Source: Sistotremastrum niveocremeum HHB9708 (Eukaryota > Basidiomycota > Agaricomycetes > Sistotremastrales > Sistotremastraceae). From it: a stretch of DNA of 64,000 nucleotides. The notes under the pieces were generated by a model. That model was not told the DNA's origin. It saw only the letters and a list, made by a program, of their open reading frames with translations, and ran no database searches. This document shows positions 53,401 to 62,271 of the stretch, in pieces (position 1 is the first letter of the stretch; each line of letters opens with the position of its first letter). The position numbers and the translations under genes were made by a program. The stretch covers positions 320,477-384,476 of the forward strand of contig KV419416.1 of assembly GCA_001630475.1 (NCBI GenBank). Direction: 5' to 3'.

Positions 53401-55287
53401 CGGCCTCTATTAGTTCCATCGGTGATGCATGTGGAGATGTTGAGACAAAATGAATGTTCATCATCTTCTCAATCTCCTTTCGGGGCAGGCCCGCTAGGGA
53501 CATATACACTGAATAATGCACATTCCACTGGGTCGAGTTGTTCCCAGACATGTCGTCTTGATTGATAATGATCGGTATGGATTCCATCTCTAAGCCGGAA
53601 GCATACTGTCGCCATGGATTTGGCATAGTATCTCGAACCCCACGAAATCCGTCTGTAAAATCTGAGGCATGAGCGTCCTTGGCGTGCATGTCAAACCGAG
53701 CAAACCCACCAGCGAAAATCACGGGGCCAGCAGCTTCGATCTCTACGAAGTTTTGAGCAAACTCAGAGACTGGGCGGAGACGCCTCGTTGAAGACACCGT
53801 AAATCCATCCTGCAAGTGAATACACATTGATACAGTCTCTGTGCGTGCGCGGATATGATAGGATACTGACCAATGTCATCACAACATCAACACCCTTAGT
53901 CCACATTTGCAGTTCTCCCTTGATCTCACGTTCAAAGAACCGCTTCGGAATAAACCAGTCACCATTTTGACACTTCACCAGCTCATCAACGAAGAAATCC
54001 CGATCCTTGAAGCGATACATGGGCGTCAACAGATGATCAGGTGCATCATTCAACCAGTGTCGACATTGTCGAATCTCTGTAATTTTTTTTGCGGCTTGGG
54101 GATAGGCGTGAATGTTCGGTCGGATTGCAGGATTTGCATAACTCTGCCCAGCCCATTATTCATTTATTCTCCCATGTAATGCAGGCGACGAAATGAAACG
54201 CACCCGGCCAACTGTGTCCTCAAGATTATTCACGTAGAAAATATTCCCAGACTTTGCTGTGACTTTCTTGGTAGGCTCCCCAAGTATCTTCTTTGCTCTT
54301 TTTGTGAATTCTGACATTTGGTACAGCGTGGGCACATTACGCGCACCCAGGCACTTCGCCCACCACAAGATCAATTTTTTGACTTGGCGAGACAGCCGCA
54401 GACGAGGTGAGTTAAACAAAATATATGTAGCCATTTCCTTCCGAGATTACATATTTTCAGCTGTGGTGCCTTTGAGCGGAAGCTAAATCAACAAACACAC
54501 CTCCTTGTTCGCAAAAGGGAAAAAGGCCGAAGCCCCATCAATTGATCCACGTTGCGCGGCACTTAACTGCTCTTGCATTCGATCCAACTCCTCTGCGAGC
54601 GACTCTGCGACCCCAATCAGCCCATGGCTATATCTGAAGATGCCTCCAATTTCACTCACCAACTCCCGCATTGGCATCATCATTGTCGTCCTCTTCAATC
54701 TCGTCCTGTGGGTTCCCTGAGTGCGTGCTAAGCGGTTGACGAGCCGCATCGAGAATTGCCTGGGGATCCCAATCCTCGTCCTCCGGGAAATGACTTGCAC
54801 CGCCACGATGAAAACCCAGGAGGGCAGAGAGGACATCCGGTGGCAAGTCGCCATATTTTGCCTGAATATCGTCCTGTGCAGGTGCGAGATGTTCACCCTG
54901 GTCCACACCATTCCAGTACTCATCCATTGTCGCGTCCTCCAGCCCCTCTGGATCGTCCTCCACACGTGCAGCTCGTGGGTCCCCAGGAAATCCGTCCACC
55001 ATCATCGCATCTGAGTCAGCGAGGGCTCCGTTGGTCGAGCCTTGAGCCGCTGCCAGCACTCTGGCCTCTTTTCGTGCTGTTTTGTGAGTCCATGATCTTG
55101 AATGAGCTTCCAAATGCCTGTTCTGAATCCACTCATCGTTCCGACAGATCAGACACTGTGAAGAATTTCCGCTCGTCCGAAATTCTGAAAGGTCGTCATT
55201 GCATCACGTCTTCTGATCAAAAGATAATCCCTCACCTGCAAAATTCACCGCCGACTTCTGTCCAACCTTGGACCTGGGACCTCTCAT
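50466..55287 (-). CDS. Transposase-like protein of the 8.6-kb element
   Basis: Large multi-exon gene of a family very common in agaricomycete genomes that I recognise but cannot name. The first exon starts MRGPRSKVGQKSAVNFA. After a 50-base intron comes a C2H2-like finger (CLICRNDEWIQNRHLEAH). An acidic linker follows, then ASAFFPFAN, VKKLILWWAKCLG and the probable catalytic core (VIFAGGFARFDMHA, then IPIIINQDDMSGNNSTQWN). Later come FDPHTMTPVETLHTVLLGIV, LTALIWQTEYDDIKQF and KPKFHILVHLPEHVLKFGPP with YEAFNHIFR, which resembles the C-terminal domain of CACTA transposases. Then VVNTQHDCMTLNC and a long Pro-rich tail. Introns with good borders remove all stops I checked, so it looks intact. Transposase function is inferred from family, position and TIRs. 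Confidence 0.75.
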
Positions 55288-55527
55288 TCTGCAACGAGCT
55301 TCAGAGGAAAGCAGCCTTCGGCATCATGCCGAAATATTCATCGATCGCGCAAAATCATGGCCGCCGCCCGCCCCGCTCCCGGTCCAAAAAATATACAACC
55401 CGCCGTCAAACCATGTGACCGCGCCTGACAAATAAATACAGACAATCCCCTCAATTTCTGAACTTCAACACGTCCCCCCTCCTCTGCCCTCTCCAAGCCG
55501 TCCCCCTCTTTGAGCACGATCTGCCCG
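55288..55527. promoter_or_regulatory. Bidirectional promoter inside the transposon
   Basis: 240 bases between the start codons of the transposase-like gene (-) and companion gene 2 (+). AT-rich AAAATATACAAC and AAATAAATACAG near the middle are possible TATA elements for the two directions. Confidence 0.5.
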
Positions 55528-57247
55528 ATGGACGAGTACGACCTCCTCCTCAGCACACCTGTGCCCTCCAGACCAGCACCAACGCCACATGGGCCCGTCC
55601 TGCAACCTGGCTTTCAACAAAATGCTGCGCCGGTTGTTAATCCTCAGACATGGATGGACGAATTCAGCGGTGTCAACAGGTCAAACACATTTGGATGTAA
55701 AGCTTTATCTTTACACATCATTTGTACTTCATTGACGTCCCCCTACAGACCCTCCGCAAACTCCAGGACCCGTTGGCCTCAACAACCAGGAGCTCTTGGG
55801 CGGCGACACACGTTCACCGAGTCCCCCAAACGACGCAGGCCCTTTCATGACCGGTGACCTCGATGTCAACACTCCGCAGACGACCACTGCCCACCTCTAT
55901 CATTTGGATCCAGTCCCACCCACTGGGGACGATCTGAATGTTCCAGGAGCCACGTCGACGCGATCACGTGACGAACCTACCGAACTCGCTCTGCAGCCAG
56001 CCAAACGTCTCCGGCTCAGCAATTCCGCAACCACTACGACCACCGTCTCACTGAGCGCAACTACGTCATATGCCGCCACGCTCTGTGATGACAATGGGCT
56101 GCTGGCTGATCAACAGACTGCCATTGAAAATTTTTGTCGGGTAGGCCCTCTCTCCTCTCCTCTCGTCCCCTCGACTCACGTGCCCTATATATGATAGCTA
56201 AGCATTTCATACATGCTCATTTACATATTAGTTCAGATATTCAGTCTCCGTAACCTCTTCTCCACCATCATGATGGCTGACGTTCGCCTCGAAAGCCCAA
56301 GTTTCAAGGCCAGTGACCTCGTTTCTTGCTTAGATTTATTTATTGACAAATGTGACCCGCAGACAACTCTACGATCATACTGCTCCGCTACACTCCATAG
56401 TCTTAACATCAAATCATACGTTGATGGTGTCAGCGATCAGCTCATAGTACGTGACATTATCTTTGGTATATAATCTCGCAACAACAACCCCTTTCATGCA
56501 GCGATATCTTCGCAAAAATCTCCCCTCCCTCGGACTCCCCGTCAGCATGCGCGACAACGAAGGACAATGGGCAAAATTCAAAAGTGTTGTCAGCAAGGAG
56601 CTCACCCAGCAACGCTCCGAGATGCAGCGAAAGGTCAGTTCCGAGTTCCCACGGTGGCTCAGTGTTGGTGACATGGATATTCTGCAGCTTGAATATGGCT
56701 ACAAAGAAAAGCAGGACGTCAAGACGCTCTCGCAAGAACTCGTCACGCATGGAGTTAAAGTTTTACCCCATCATAATCTTCGGTCGGCAACCCTGGTACG
56801 CATTAAAGTCCTATATGTACAAATTGCTTGACATTACCACTCATTGTTATAATCAGCGCCATCTCAAGAAGACATTTGATCAAACCAAAAACCCAAAGGA
56901 TCATTTCTGGGATTATGTGGATGATTGGCTGGCTGGTCTCCGACGCAAATACAGACATCTCGGACCTGCAGCAGGAAACCGAGCTCTTGACGAGTGAGTA
57001 ATGATTTGGTACATTATAGCAGTTCTAATCATTAACTTGTTACAGTTTCTTCCAAACCATGCTGCAGAAGGATGTTGTGGAGTATCCCGCTCAGAATGCC
57101 AGTCCAGACGCCAACGGGAAGGGGAAGAAGAAGAAAACTCGCGCCAAGGCCAACCCCGACGCTGCCCCAGCTTGGCAACTCAAGATCCAAGCACACCTTC
57201 AGAACTTCGACCCAGATGTTGAAGATGCCATGGATGCAGATGTCTGA
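55528..57247 (+). CDS. Transposon companion protein 2, mostly helical
   Basis: Second companion gene, divergent from the transposase-like gene. Six exons (55528-55696, 55749-56140, 56237-56446, 56502-56795, 56857-56993, 57046-57247) give 467 residues with exact phase. The first about 185 residues are Pro/Thr-rich and unstructured. A helical domain follows: ASDLVSCLDLFIDKCDPQTT, LRKNLPSLGLPVSMRDNEGQ, KNPKDHFWDYVDDWLAGLRR and FFQTMLQKDVVEYP. Then a lysine-rich patch (KGKKKKTRAK) and an acidic end. No known family was recognised. The basic patch could bind DNA; a helper role in transposition is inferred from position only. Confidence 0.65.
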
Positions 57248-57605
57248 GAGCGGCGGAGCAATAGCAAACAAATTTATTACTATCTAAATATGGATCTTTG
57301 TGTATCCCAAATAAGCAGGAGAAATATGATTCCTGATTGATTGAAACTGATTGTGCCTGATTGCATCCCAAAGCGGAACGATACCGCGGGCGACGAGAGC
57401 TCGGACTTACCGGACTCGAGACGTTTTTCCGTTTTCCGCGTCCGAACGCACACCTCGAACCAGCCTCGGTGGAGTGATTGATTTGAGGTGCGTCTGTCCG
57501 ACCTCAATATTGCCATGACCATTTCTTAACGGATCGATGTCTTGATACACCTCAGGCTTATCGTTGGACACAAGCCCCATTTTGTGCAGAGAGCTGAGGT
57601 TAGGC
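57248..57605. other. Right subterminal region of the transposon
   Basis: No gene. Contains clustered CTGATT/TGATTG words (57331-57363) and several short direct and inverted repeats, including ATTTGAGG at 57481 that mirrors CCTCAAAT at 49165. These may be transposase-binding sites. Confidence 0.45.
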
Positions 57606-57629
57606 TAACCTCGGAGTCAGTCGGCGGTG
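57606..57629 (-). repeat. Right TIR of the 8.6-kb transposon
   Basis: Ends GAGTCAGTCGGCGGTG, the reverse complement of the left TIR, and is followed by TA. On the minus strand it supplies the new C-terminal codons and stop (57600-57602) for the F-box copy 3 fragment. Confidence 0.85.
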
Positions 57630-58105
57630 TAGGTCAAACTTGCGAAGCTGTGACTCAAACCAGTCCACTCTGCGGAGACCGTCTCTTCGAGATACAATCC
57701 ATCCACTTTGCGTAGTGTATTGGAGTTCATGGGCAACGACATCTCCGGGACTGTCATGCAAAGTAAATTGTGTCACGAGTATTGACTTGAGTTGGGTAGA
57801 AGTTCCAACCACGTCCGGAACGGTCATGACATTGAGGTTGCCAACTGAAAATGCGATAAAAGAGATGGCGAGGACCTCAAGATGGCAAAGATTGCTGAGT
57901 ACACGAAACACTGCAGGAATGGTTGCCGGCACGATATCTTCAAGGTATGGAAATCAGAAGGTGCAGGATTATATAGTAAAGGAGAAAAGACACCACATAC
58001 TTGGGAAAGTTGAAGCTTGAGAGCAAGCGAAGAGACGCAAATTGATGGCGGTTGTCGCGATGGCTTCGAGCAGCTCTTCAAGAACGTTACCGCGGACGAT
58101 GGAGC

Positions 58106-58110
58106 TTGAT
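58106..58110. repeat. TTGAT target-site duplication, left
   Basis: TTGAT immediately before the 5' LTR; repeated at 62272-62276 after the 3' LTR. Confidence 0.9.
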
Positions 58111-58306
58111 TGTAAAGGGTATGATAGATATTAGAGAGTAGTAGAATATACAAGTAGCCTAGATTCGTACTCAGCCGCCCGATGTACAACGCGCGGATGC
58201 GCTTACGTAAGCACATCCGTCGCAAAGTCACCTACGCACTCAGAGAATATACTCGGTCGAGTTCCGTCCTGTGTGATCGCGACAACTAACATTTCAACTT
58301 ATTACA
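58111..58306 (+). repeat. 5' LTR (196 bp)
   Basis: Starts TGTAAAGGGTATGATAG and ends ACTTATTACA. Base-for-base identical to the 3' LTR on reading both. Confidence 0.93.
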
Positions 58307-58378
58307 GTTTTTTGAACTCCCATCCATCTATTCTCGCCCCAATATCCCCCGAATCCGCCACATATTGGTCCCTCCAAT

Positions 58379-59248
58379 ATGACACACCACCAGGGCTCAG
58401 CTCGCGGAACCGGACGAGGCAGGGGCCATTCTGCGACTCGCGGAAATCATCCATCCTCGTCAACACCTATTCCTGGGGGAAGAAAAACTAGTACTGTCAA
58501 CAACAAGGTCACTAAACCCCCTATTCATCATGTCCCCCCTGATACTGTCAACCCACTGCCAGAAACCGAAGCCGAAGCGGACGATGACCTCTACGTAAAT
58601 CCGGCTGACGGATTTGGTCTAGCATCATCAATTCCATTACCCAATAGTAGTCCTATTGCGGATGGAAAGGTCACCGGCAATGGAAAGCAATTAGCCCCAG
58701 AGCTATTTGCGCACTCAAGGACTCGGACCGACAGCCAAACGAGTATCGCCGCTTCGGCCACACTCCCGGCTATCGTTCATGGATTCGAGGACTCCACCGC
58801 GGAGATACACCAATTGCAACTGCAACTGGATAATCTTCGCCTCGAACTCCAACGGCAACAAGACCTCAGGAATCATTTCGATAATCAAATCTTTGATTAC
58901 CGTAATACCCATCCTGATCAATATGAGAGGCGTATGGCCCGATTACTTGGTCCAAACTGGCAAGATCGAGTGCCTCGTGGTTCTCCTCGCAATGATAACC
59001 GGACCTTGATTCATGAAATCAGTATGCGGGCAAATCACGGAGATGATTCGCCAGATTCATCGACCACGAGATCCACCAAGCCATCCCGTAAATCTCACGA
59101 CCAACCACTCCGATCTATTGCAGATCAATCTCAGGCTCGCTCCAGACATCACGGCTCCGGAAAGGGCTTTGCAACCAATGCCCTGGGTCTTTTGTCCTCT
59201 CGTCCGCAGACACCTGCTTATCGGAATGAGATCGATCGTCCAAACTAA
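58379..59248 (+). CDS. Retrotransposon gag, N-terminal part (split by MITE)
   Basis: 289 residues. The start is basic and Gly/Arg-rich (RGTGRGRG), followed by acidic and Pro/Ser-rich text and a glutamine-rich coiled coil (EIHQLQLQLDNLRLELQRQQ). The frame ends at a TAA that is the first three bases of the nested MITE. The frame upstream of the MITE and the frame after it are in register across the 8-bp duplication. This was therefore one longer gag frame of about 960 codons before that insertion. No database family is assigned to this N-terminal part. Confidence 0.7.
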   Translation: MTHHQGSARGTGRGRGHSATRGNHPSSSTPIPGGRKTSTVNNKVTKPPIHHVPPDTVNPLPETEAEADDDLYVNPADGFGLASSIPLPNSSPIADGKVTGNGKQLAPELFAHSRTRTDSQTSIAASATLPAIVHGFEDSTAEIHQLQLQLDNLRLELQRQQDLRNHFDNQIFDYRNTHPDQYERRMARLLGPNWQDRVPRGSPRNDNRTLIHEISMRANHGDDSPDSSTTRSTKPSRKSHDQPLRSIADQSQARSRHHGSGKGFATNALGLLSSRPQTPAYRNEIDRPN

Positions 59249-59896
59249 GGATGAACACAAATATGGACTCATGAATATGGGTACCTTACAGGCAGGTACC
59301 TTAGCCCTTGGGACCCATACTCAGACCTGTGAATTTTTTTTGTGACATTGATTTTCTCAAACCTAGGTACCTACTTGGGGTACCTGGATATACCTGTGAG
59401 TATATGGGTATGAGTAGAACTGAGTAAAAAAAGTACCCAAACTAGACTCAAGTACCCATACCTGAGTACCAATATGTCATGAAAATATCCATATGAACAC
59501 CCATACTCAAGTATCTGAGTGCTTTTGGGTATCCAGATTGAACCCAAGTACCTCAACTCAAGCCCAAGTAGATGCCCAATGGATACTGAAAACTCAAGTG
59601 AAGCCCAGATATCCTTTTCTCTGACTTATACATCTCAATGAGAAGTAGTCTAATCATGAGATTTGAGCTTGTATGGGAGGATATGTATGTGGATATGAGA
59701 TTCAGAGGGCTCCTGTCCTTAGACAGGTATATCCATGAGGTACCTGGATAAATGAAATTTTGAGATTTCCAATACCTGTACCTGTGAACTTTTTTCCAGA
59801 TGGTGTACCTGGACCTGTAAAAAGTGAAAAAGGCAGGTACCTGGGTAGGTACATCCATGGGTATCCTTTTTTCTGGCATATTCGTGTTCATCCTTA
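59246..59896. mobile_element. hAT-like MITE nested in the retrotransposon
   Basis: 651 bp. Ends are inverted repeats: left TAAGGATGAACACAAATATG, right (reversed) TAAGGATGAACACGAATATG, one mismatch in 20. Flanked by an 8-bp duplication GTCCAAAC (59238-59245, 59897-59904). The 8-bp duplication and the YARNG-type first bases (TAAGG) fit the hAT superfamily. No coding frame of its own. The interior is full of GTACC/ACCCATA-type words, including six GGTACC palindromes. Confidence 0.85.
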
Positions 59897-59904
59897 GTCC
59901 AAAC

Positions 59905-61944
59905 AGTGATCTGCTTATTGCCATCTATAGTATGGATCAGCCCGATTGGGTTTCTAGCAAATCATATGTTGAACTTGCTAAGCTATCCTTTGAGATACTT
60001 GATGATCCACCGGAAGCCCCTGATCTCCGACAGAAGATCTTTGATCTCTCAAGTCAGATCACACGTCCTGGCGCTCGCAGCATGCATTTTGAAGAAAAAC
60101 GTCAACTCTTCAAAGATGCCTATCACACATGCATGACGTATGCGGAGATTATGGATAGAATGCCCCATCACAAGCTTTCTGTCACTCCAAAATCTCCCGA
60201 TCGCTTGCGGGTACCCCTGGCAACTGAGACTGCAAGTCAAAAGAAGGCATCATCTGAAGTTCAGAGTGTCACTTCTGCAGTTGCAACAAACATCGGGAGA
60301 TCCCAGTCCCCAATTGGCACCCAACGATCAACACCTTCTCCAAGAAGTCAGACATCGACACCGCAAGTTGAGCAAACTTCCCGGTCTGTCTTCTTCCCAA
60401 GATTTGCTTCGGTCAATCCACAGCTGCCACAGATCAAGGTTGAAGAAGGTCAACTGCCAACTCCGGTCAATCATGGATTAGATGCAACTGTGTTTCCAAT
60501 TGCCAGTCCCAAAACGGATCACAGAGGCATTTTACCATCGTCTGTTGGACCCCGTCTTTCTGGTATCCGTGCGACATCACAAGGACCACAGACAAGGACA
60601 GCCAATACCTCAAGGACTGTAACAAACAATGCTTATCATGTCCCTTTGGTATCAGAATTGTCCACAATTCTTCCAGTCACACGGTTCGCACGTCCTGGTG
60701 AAGGAGGATATACCCACCCCAGTCAGCGTGGATATATTCGGAATGATGTGCAATATAATTATCCTGCTGAGTTGTTGAATAACACAGCTAACGGATATGA
60801 GCCATCACAAGGCGATAAGCCTACTCCGATGACTGATGCGCCATTATGGAATGAAGACACGGACGACTTGCCAAGGCCTGTTCGGATCATCCGAAGAGCA
60901 TGGAACAGGAACCATTTGGTATTTCCACAAAAGTCTGCTTTAGCAACTGTTGGTATTAAACTGGAATCAACCCATCAATATTCTGGAGATGATGACCCAG
61001 AGAAATTTGAGGCAATGTTGGTTTCAGTCATATCATTCCTGGAGATATACAACTTGATGGGACCACGATCTATGACCGAACAAGTCCAGGTCTATGCCAC
61101 ACGTCTGACAGGCAAGGCTGAAGAGTTCTACCGGAAAGAACTGATGCCCCAAAAGGGTTACGGAAGGATCTTCACCTTGGAAAGTGTTGTTCTGGCATTG
61201 TATACTCGCTTCATCACAGCCACCGGATTGATGAGACCAAGTGTGACTTTCAACACCCTGGAGCAAGGTTCTATGACTGTCCTGGACTTCTATGATGCGC
61301 TGAACCGTGCTGCCAATTCCATGAATGATCCACCGGGAGAAGGGACAATACGTCACAGGTTCATGACTGGCCTTGATCCTGCAATCAGACTATCAATGGC
61401 ATCACTTGGCCTCAATGAATACCAGACTCCTTTCAAACAACTTCTGGAATCAGCAACCAGAATTGATGAAAGTCGGCGAATGCTTCCATCCCACACTCTT
61501 GCTCATTCTGCTGGCACTATTTCTACAAAAAATAGTGAATCACCAAAATCCCGGATACGCCCACTGGTTATGCAAAGTACCACTATTGTGCCAAAAGTAG
61601 ACAAACTGCAGAAGCCCCCATCAACAGTAAAGGCATCTTCCAGTGACATTCCTGTTAAATCTGCTCGGATTGCTGGCGCATGCTTTACATGTGGAAAAAC
61701 TGGCCATATAGCTCGTGACTGTCCAGCTGCTGAAAAACCCAATCCTTCCATTAAATCACTCAGTGTGCGCATTGCGGAACCAGAAGCTGGCGATGATGAG
61801 ACTGTAGATCAAAATGCAGACCAACCTTCAGACACTGAGCAACAACAGGATGATGGACAATATATCCTTTCACTCAGTGAAGAAGAATACCAACGGGCCA
61901 TCTATGAAGACGACTCCGATGAATTTGCTGCTGAAGAGGAATAA
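59905..61944 (+). CDS. Retrotransposon gag, capsid and zinc-knuckle part
   Basis: Main Gag part, in frame from the MITE end; an independent start is possible at the Met codon within the MITE (59824) or at 59932. A Ser/Pro-rich linker leads to a retrotransposon-gag capsid region at about 60960-61480 (FEAMLVSVISFLEIYNLMGP, LTGKAEEFYRKEL, TLEQGSMTVLDFYDALNRAA). A single CCHC zinc knuckle follows (CFTCGKTGHIARDC), then an acidic end (DDSDEFAAEEE). The stop TAA lies 132 bases before the 3' LTR. Gag packages element RNA into virus-like particles. No pol domain is fused or downstream. Confidence 0.85.
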   Translation, partial: SDLLIAIYSMDQPDWVSSKSYVELAKLSFEILDDPPEAPDLRQKIFDLSSQITRPGARSMHFEEKRQLFKDAYHTCMTYAEIMDRMPHHKLSVTPKSPDRLRVPLATETASQKKASSEVQSVTSAVATNIGRSQSPIGTQRSTPSPRSQTSTPQVEQTSRSVFFPRFASVNPQLPQIKVEEGQLPTPVNHGLDATVFPIASPKTDHRGILPSSVGPRLSGIRATSQGPQTRTANTSRTVTNNAYHVPLVSELSTILPVTRFARPGEGGYTHPSQRGYIRNDVQYNYPAELLNNTANGYEPSQGDKPTPMTDAPLWNEDTDDLPRPVRIIRRAWNRNHLVFPQKSALATVGIKLESTHQYSGDDDPEKFEAMLVSVISFLEIYNLMGPRSMTEQVQVYATRLTGKAEEFYRKELMPQKGYGRIFTLESVVLALYTRFITATGLMRPSVTFNTLEQGSMTVLDFYDALNRAANSMNDPPGEGTIRHRFMTGLDPAIRLSMASLGLNEYQTPFKQLLESATRIDESRRMLPSHTLAHSAGTISTKNSESPKSRIRPLVMQSTTIVPKVDKLQKPPSTVKASSSDIPVKSARIAGACFTCGKTGHIARDCPAAEKPNPSIKSLSVRIAEPEAGDDETVDQNADQPSDTEQQQDDGQYILSLSEEEYQRAIYEDDSDEFAAEEE

Positions 61945-62063
61945 AAAATTAAAATTAAAATACCAACCCCATCACGCTCATTTGATTGCGGATTTTTTTT
62001 CTTTCCCTTCTCATCTTCTTGCCTACTCTCTCCTATGTTTGAGTGGAACGGTATGCTCCGTTC

Positions 62064-62075
62064 AGAAGGGGAGGG
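62064..62075 (+). repeat. Polypurine tract
   Basis: AGAAGGGGAGGG immediately before the 3' LTR; the expected primer for plus-strand DNA synthesis. Confidence 0.8.
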
Positions 62076-62271
62076 TGTAAAGGGTATGATAGATATTAGA
62101 GAGTAGTAGAATATACAAGTAGCCTAGATTCGTACTCAGCCGCCCGATGTACAACGCGCGGATGCGCTTACGTAAGCACATCCGTCGCAAAGTCACCTAC
62201 GCACTCAGAGAATATACTCGGTCGAGTTCCGTCCTGTGTGATCGCGACAACTAACATTTCAACTTATTACA
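62076..62271 (+). repeat. 3' LTR (196 bp)
   Basis: Identical to the 5' LTR. Followed by the TTGAT duplication at 62272-62276. Confidence 0.93.

Larger units (their letters stand above)
48998..57629. mobile_element. 8.6-kb DNA transposon, CMC (CACTA/Mirage/Chapaev)-like
   Basis: Both ends carry a terminal inverted repeat. The left end reads CACCGCCGACCGACTC and the right end, reversed, reads CACCGCCGACTGACTC; 20 of the first 24 bases match. A TA dinucleotide flanks each end (48996-48997, 57630-57631). Removing the element and one TA rejoins the F-box copy 3 C-terminus exactly as in its paralogues, so the borders are secure. TIRs starting CAC and a 2-bp duplication fit the CMC superfamily. It carries a large transposase-like gene (-) and two companion genes (+), all with open frames, so it may be autonomous. 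Superfamily naming is inference; the borders are seen directly. Confidence 0.88.
57600..58110 (-). pseudogene. F-box copy 3, 3' part
   Basis: Second exon and end of the first exon of F-box copy 3: exon-1 remnant 58001-58110, intron 57938-58000, then the exon from 57937. The text aligns with copies 1 and 2 (NLRLFACSQASTFP at the intron; LNVMTVPDVVGTSTQLKSIL). The true C-terminus DLAYC-stop is replaced by nine residues read from the transposon TIR, because the element inserted in the Leu codon. The 5' part lies beyond the LTR retrotransposon, starting at 62272. The frame is continuous across both insertions, so the gene was intact until they occurred. It is now very unlikely to make a full protein. 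Confidence 0.85.
58111..62271 (+). mobile_element. Non-autonomous LTR retrotransposon (gag only)
   Basis: 4,161 bp with identical 196-bp LTRs that start TG and end CA, a 5-bp duplication TTGAT and a polypurine tract before the 3' LTR. The internal region encodes a Gag-like frame with a zinc knuckle, but no protease, reverse transcriptase, RNase H or integrase was seen. It must therefore depend on a related autonomous element. A 651-bp hAT-like MITE (59246-59896) is nested in the gag frame. Identical LTRs mean a recent insertion. The segment just after the 5' LTR (58307 onward) has no TGG-type tRNA primer site that I could recognise, so priming is unclear. Confidence 0.9.

Noticed and set aside
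49165-57488. CCTCAAAT / ATTTGAGG as possible transposon ends
   Set aside because: An 8-base match with poor extension; the CACCG TIRs further out have a TA duplication and a paralogue-confirmed insertion site.
58307-58330. tRNA primer-binding site after the 5' LTR
   Set aside because: No TGG-start complementarity to a tRNA 3' end could be made out, so no site is claimed.
59824-59904. Met at 59824 as the natural gag start
   Set aside because: The first 27 codons lie in the nested MITE, so this start is accidental; the frame originally continued from the upstream gag part.
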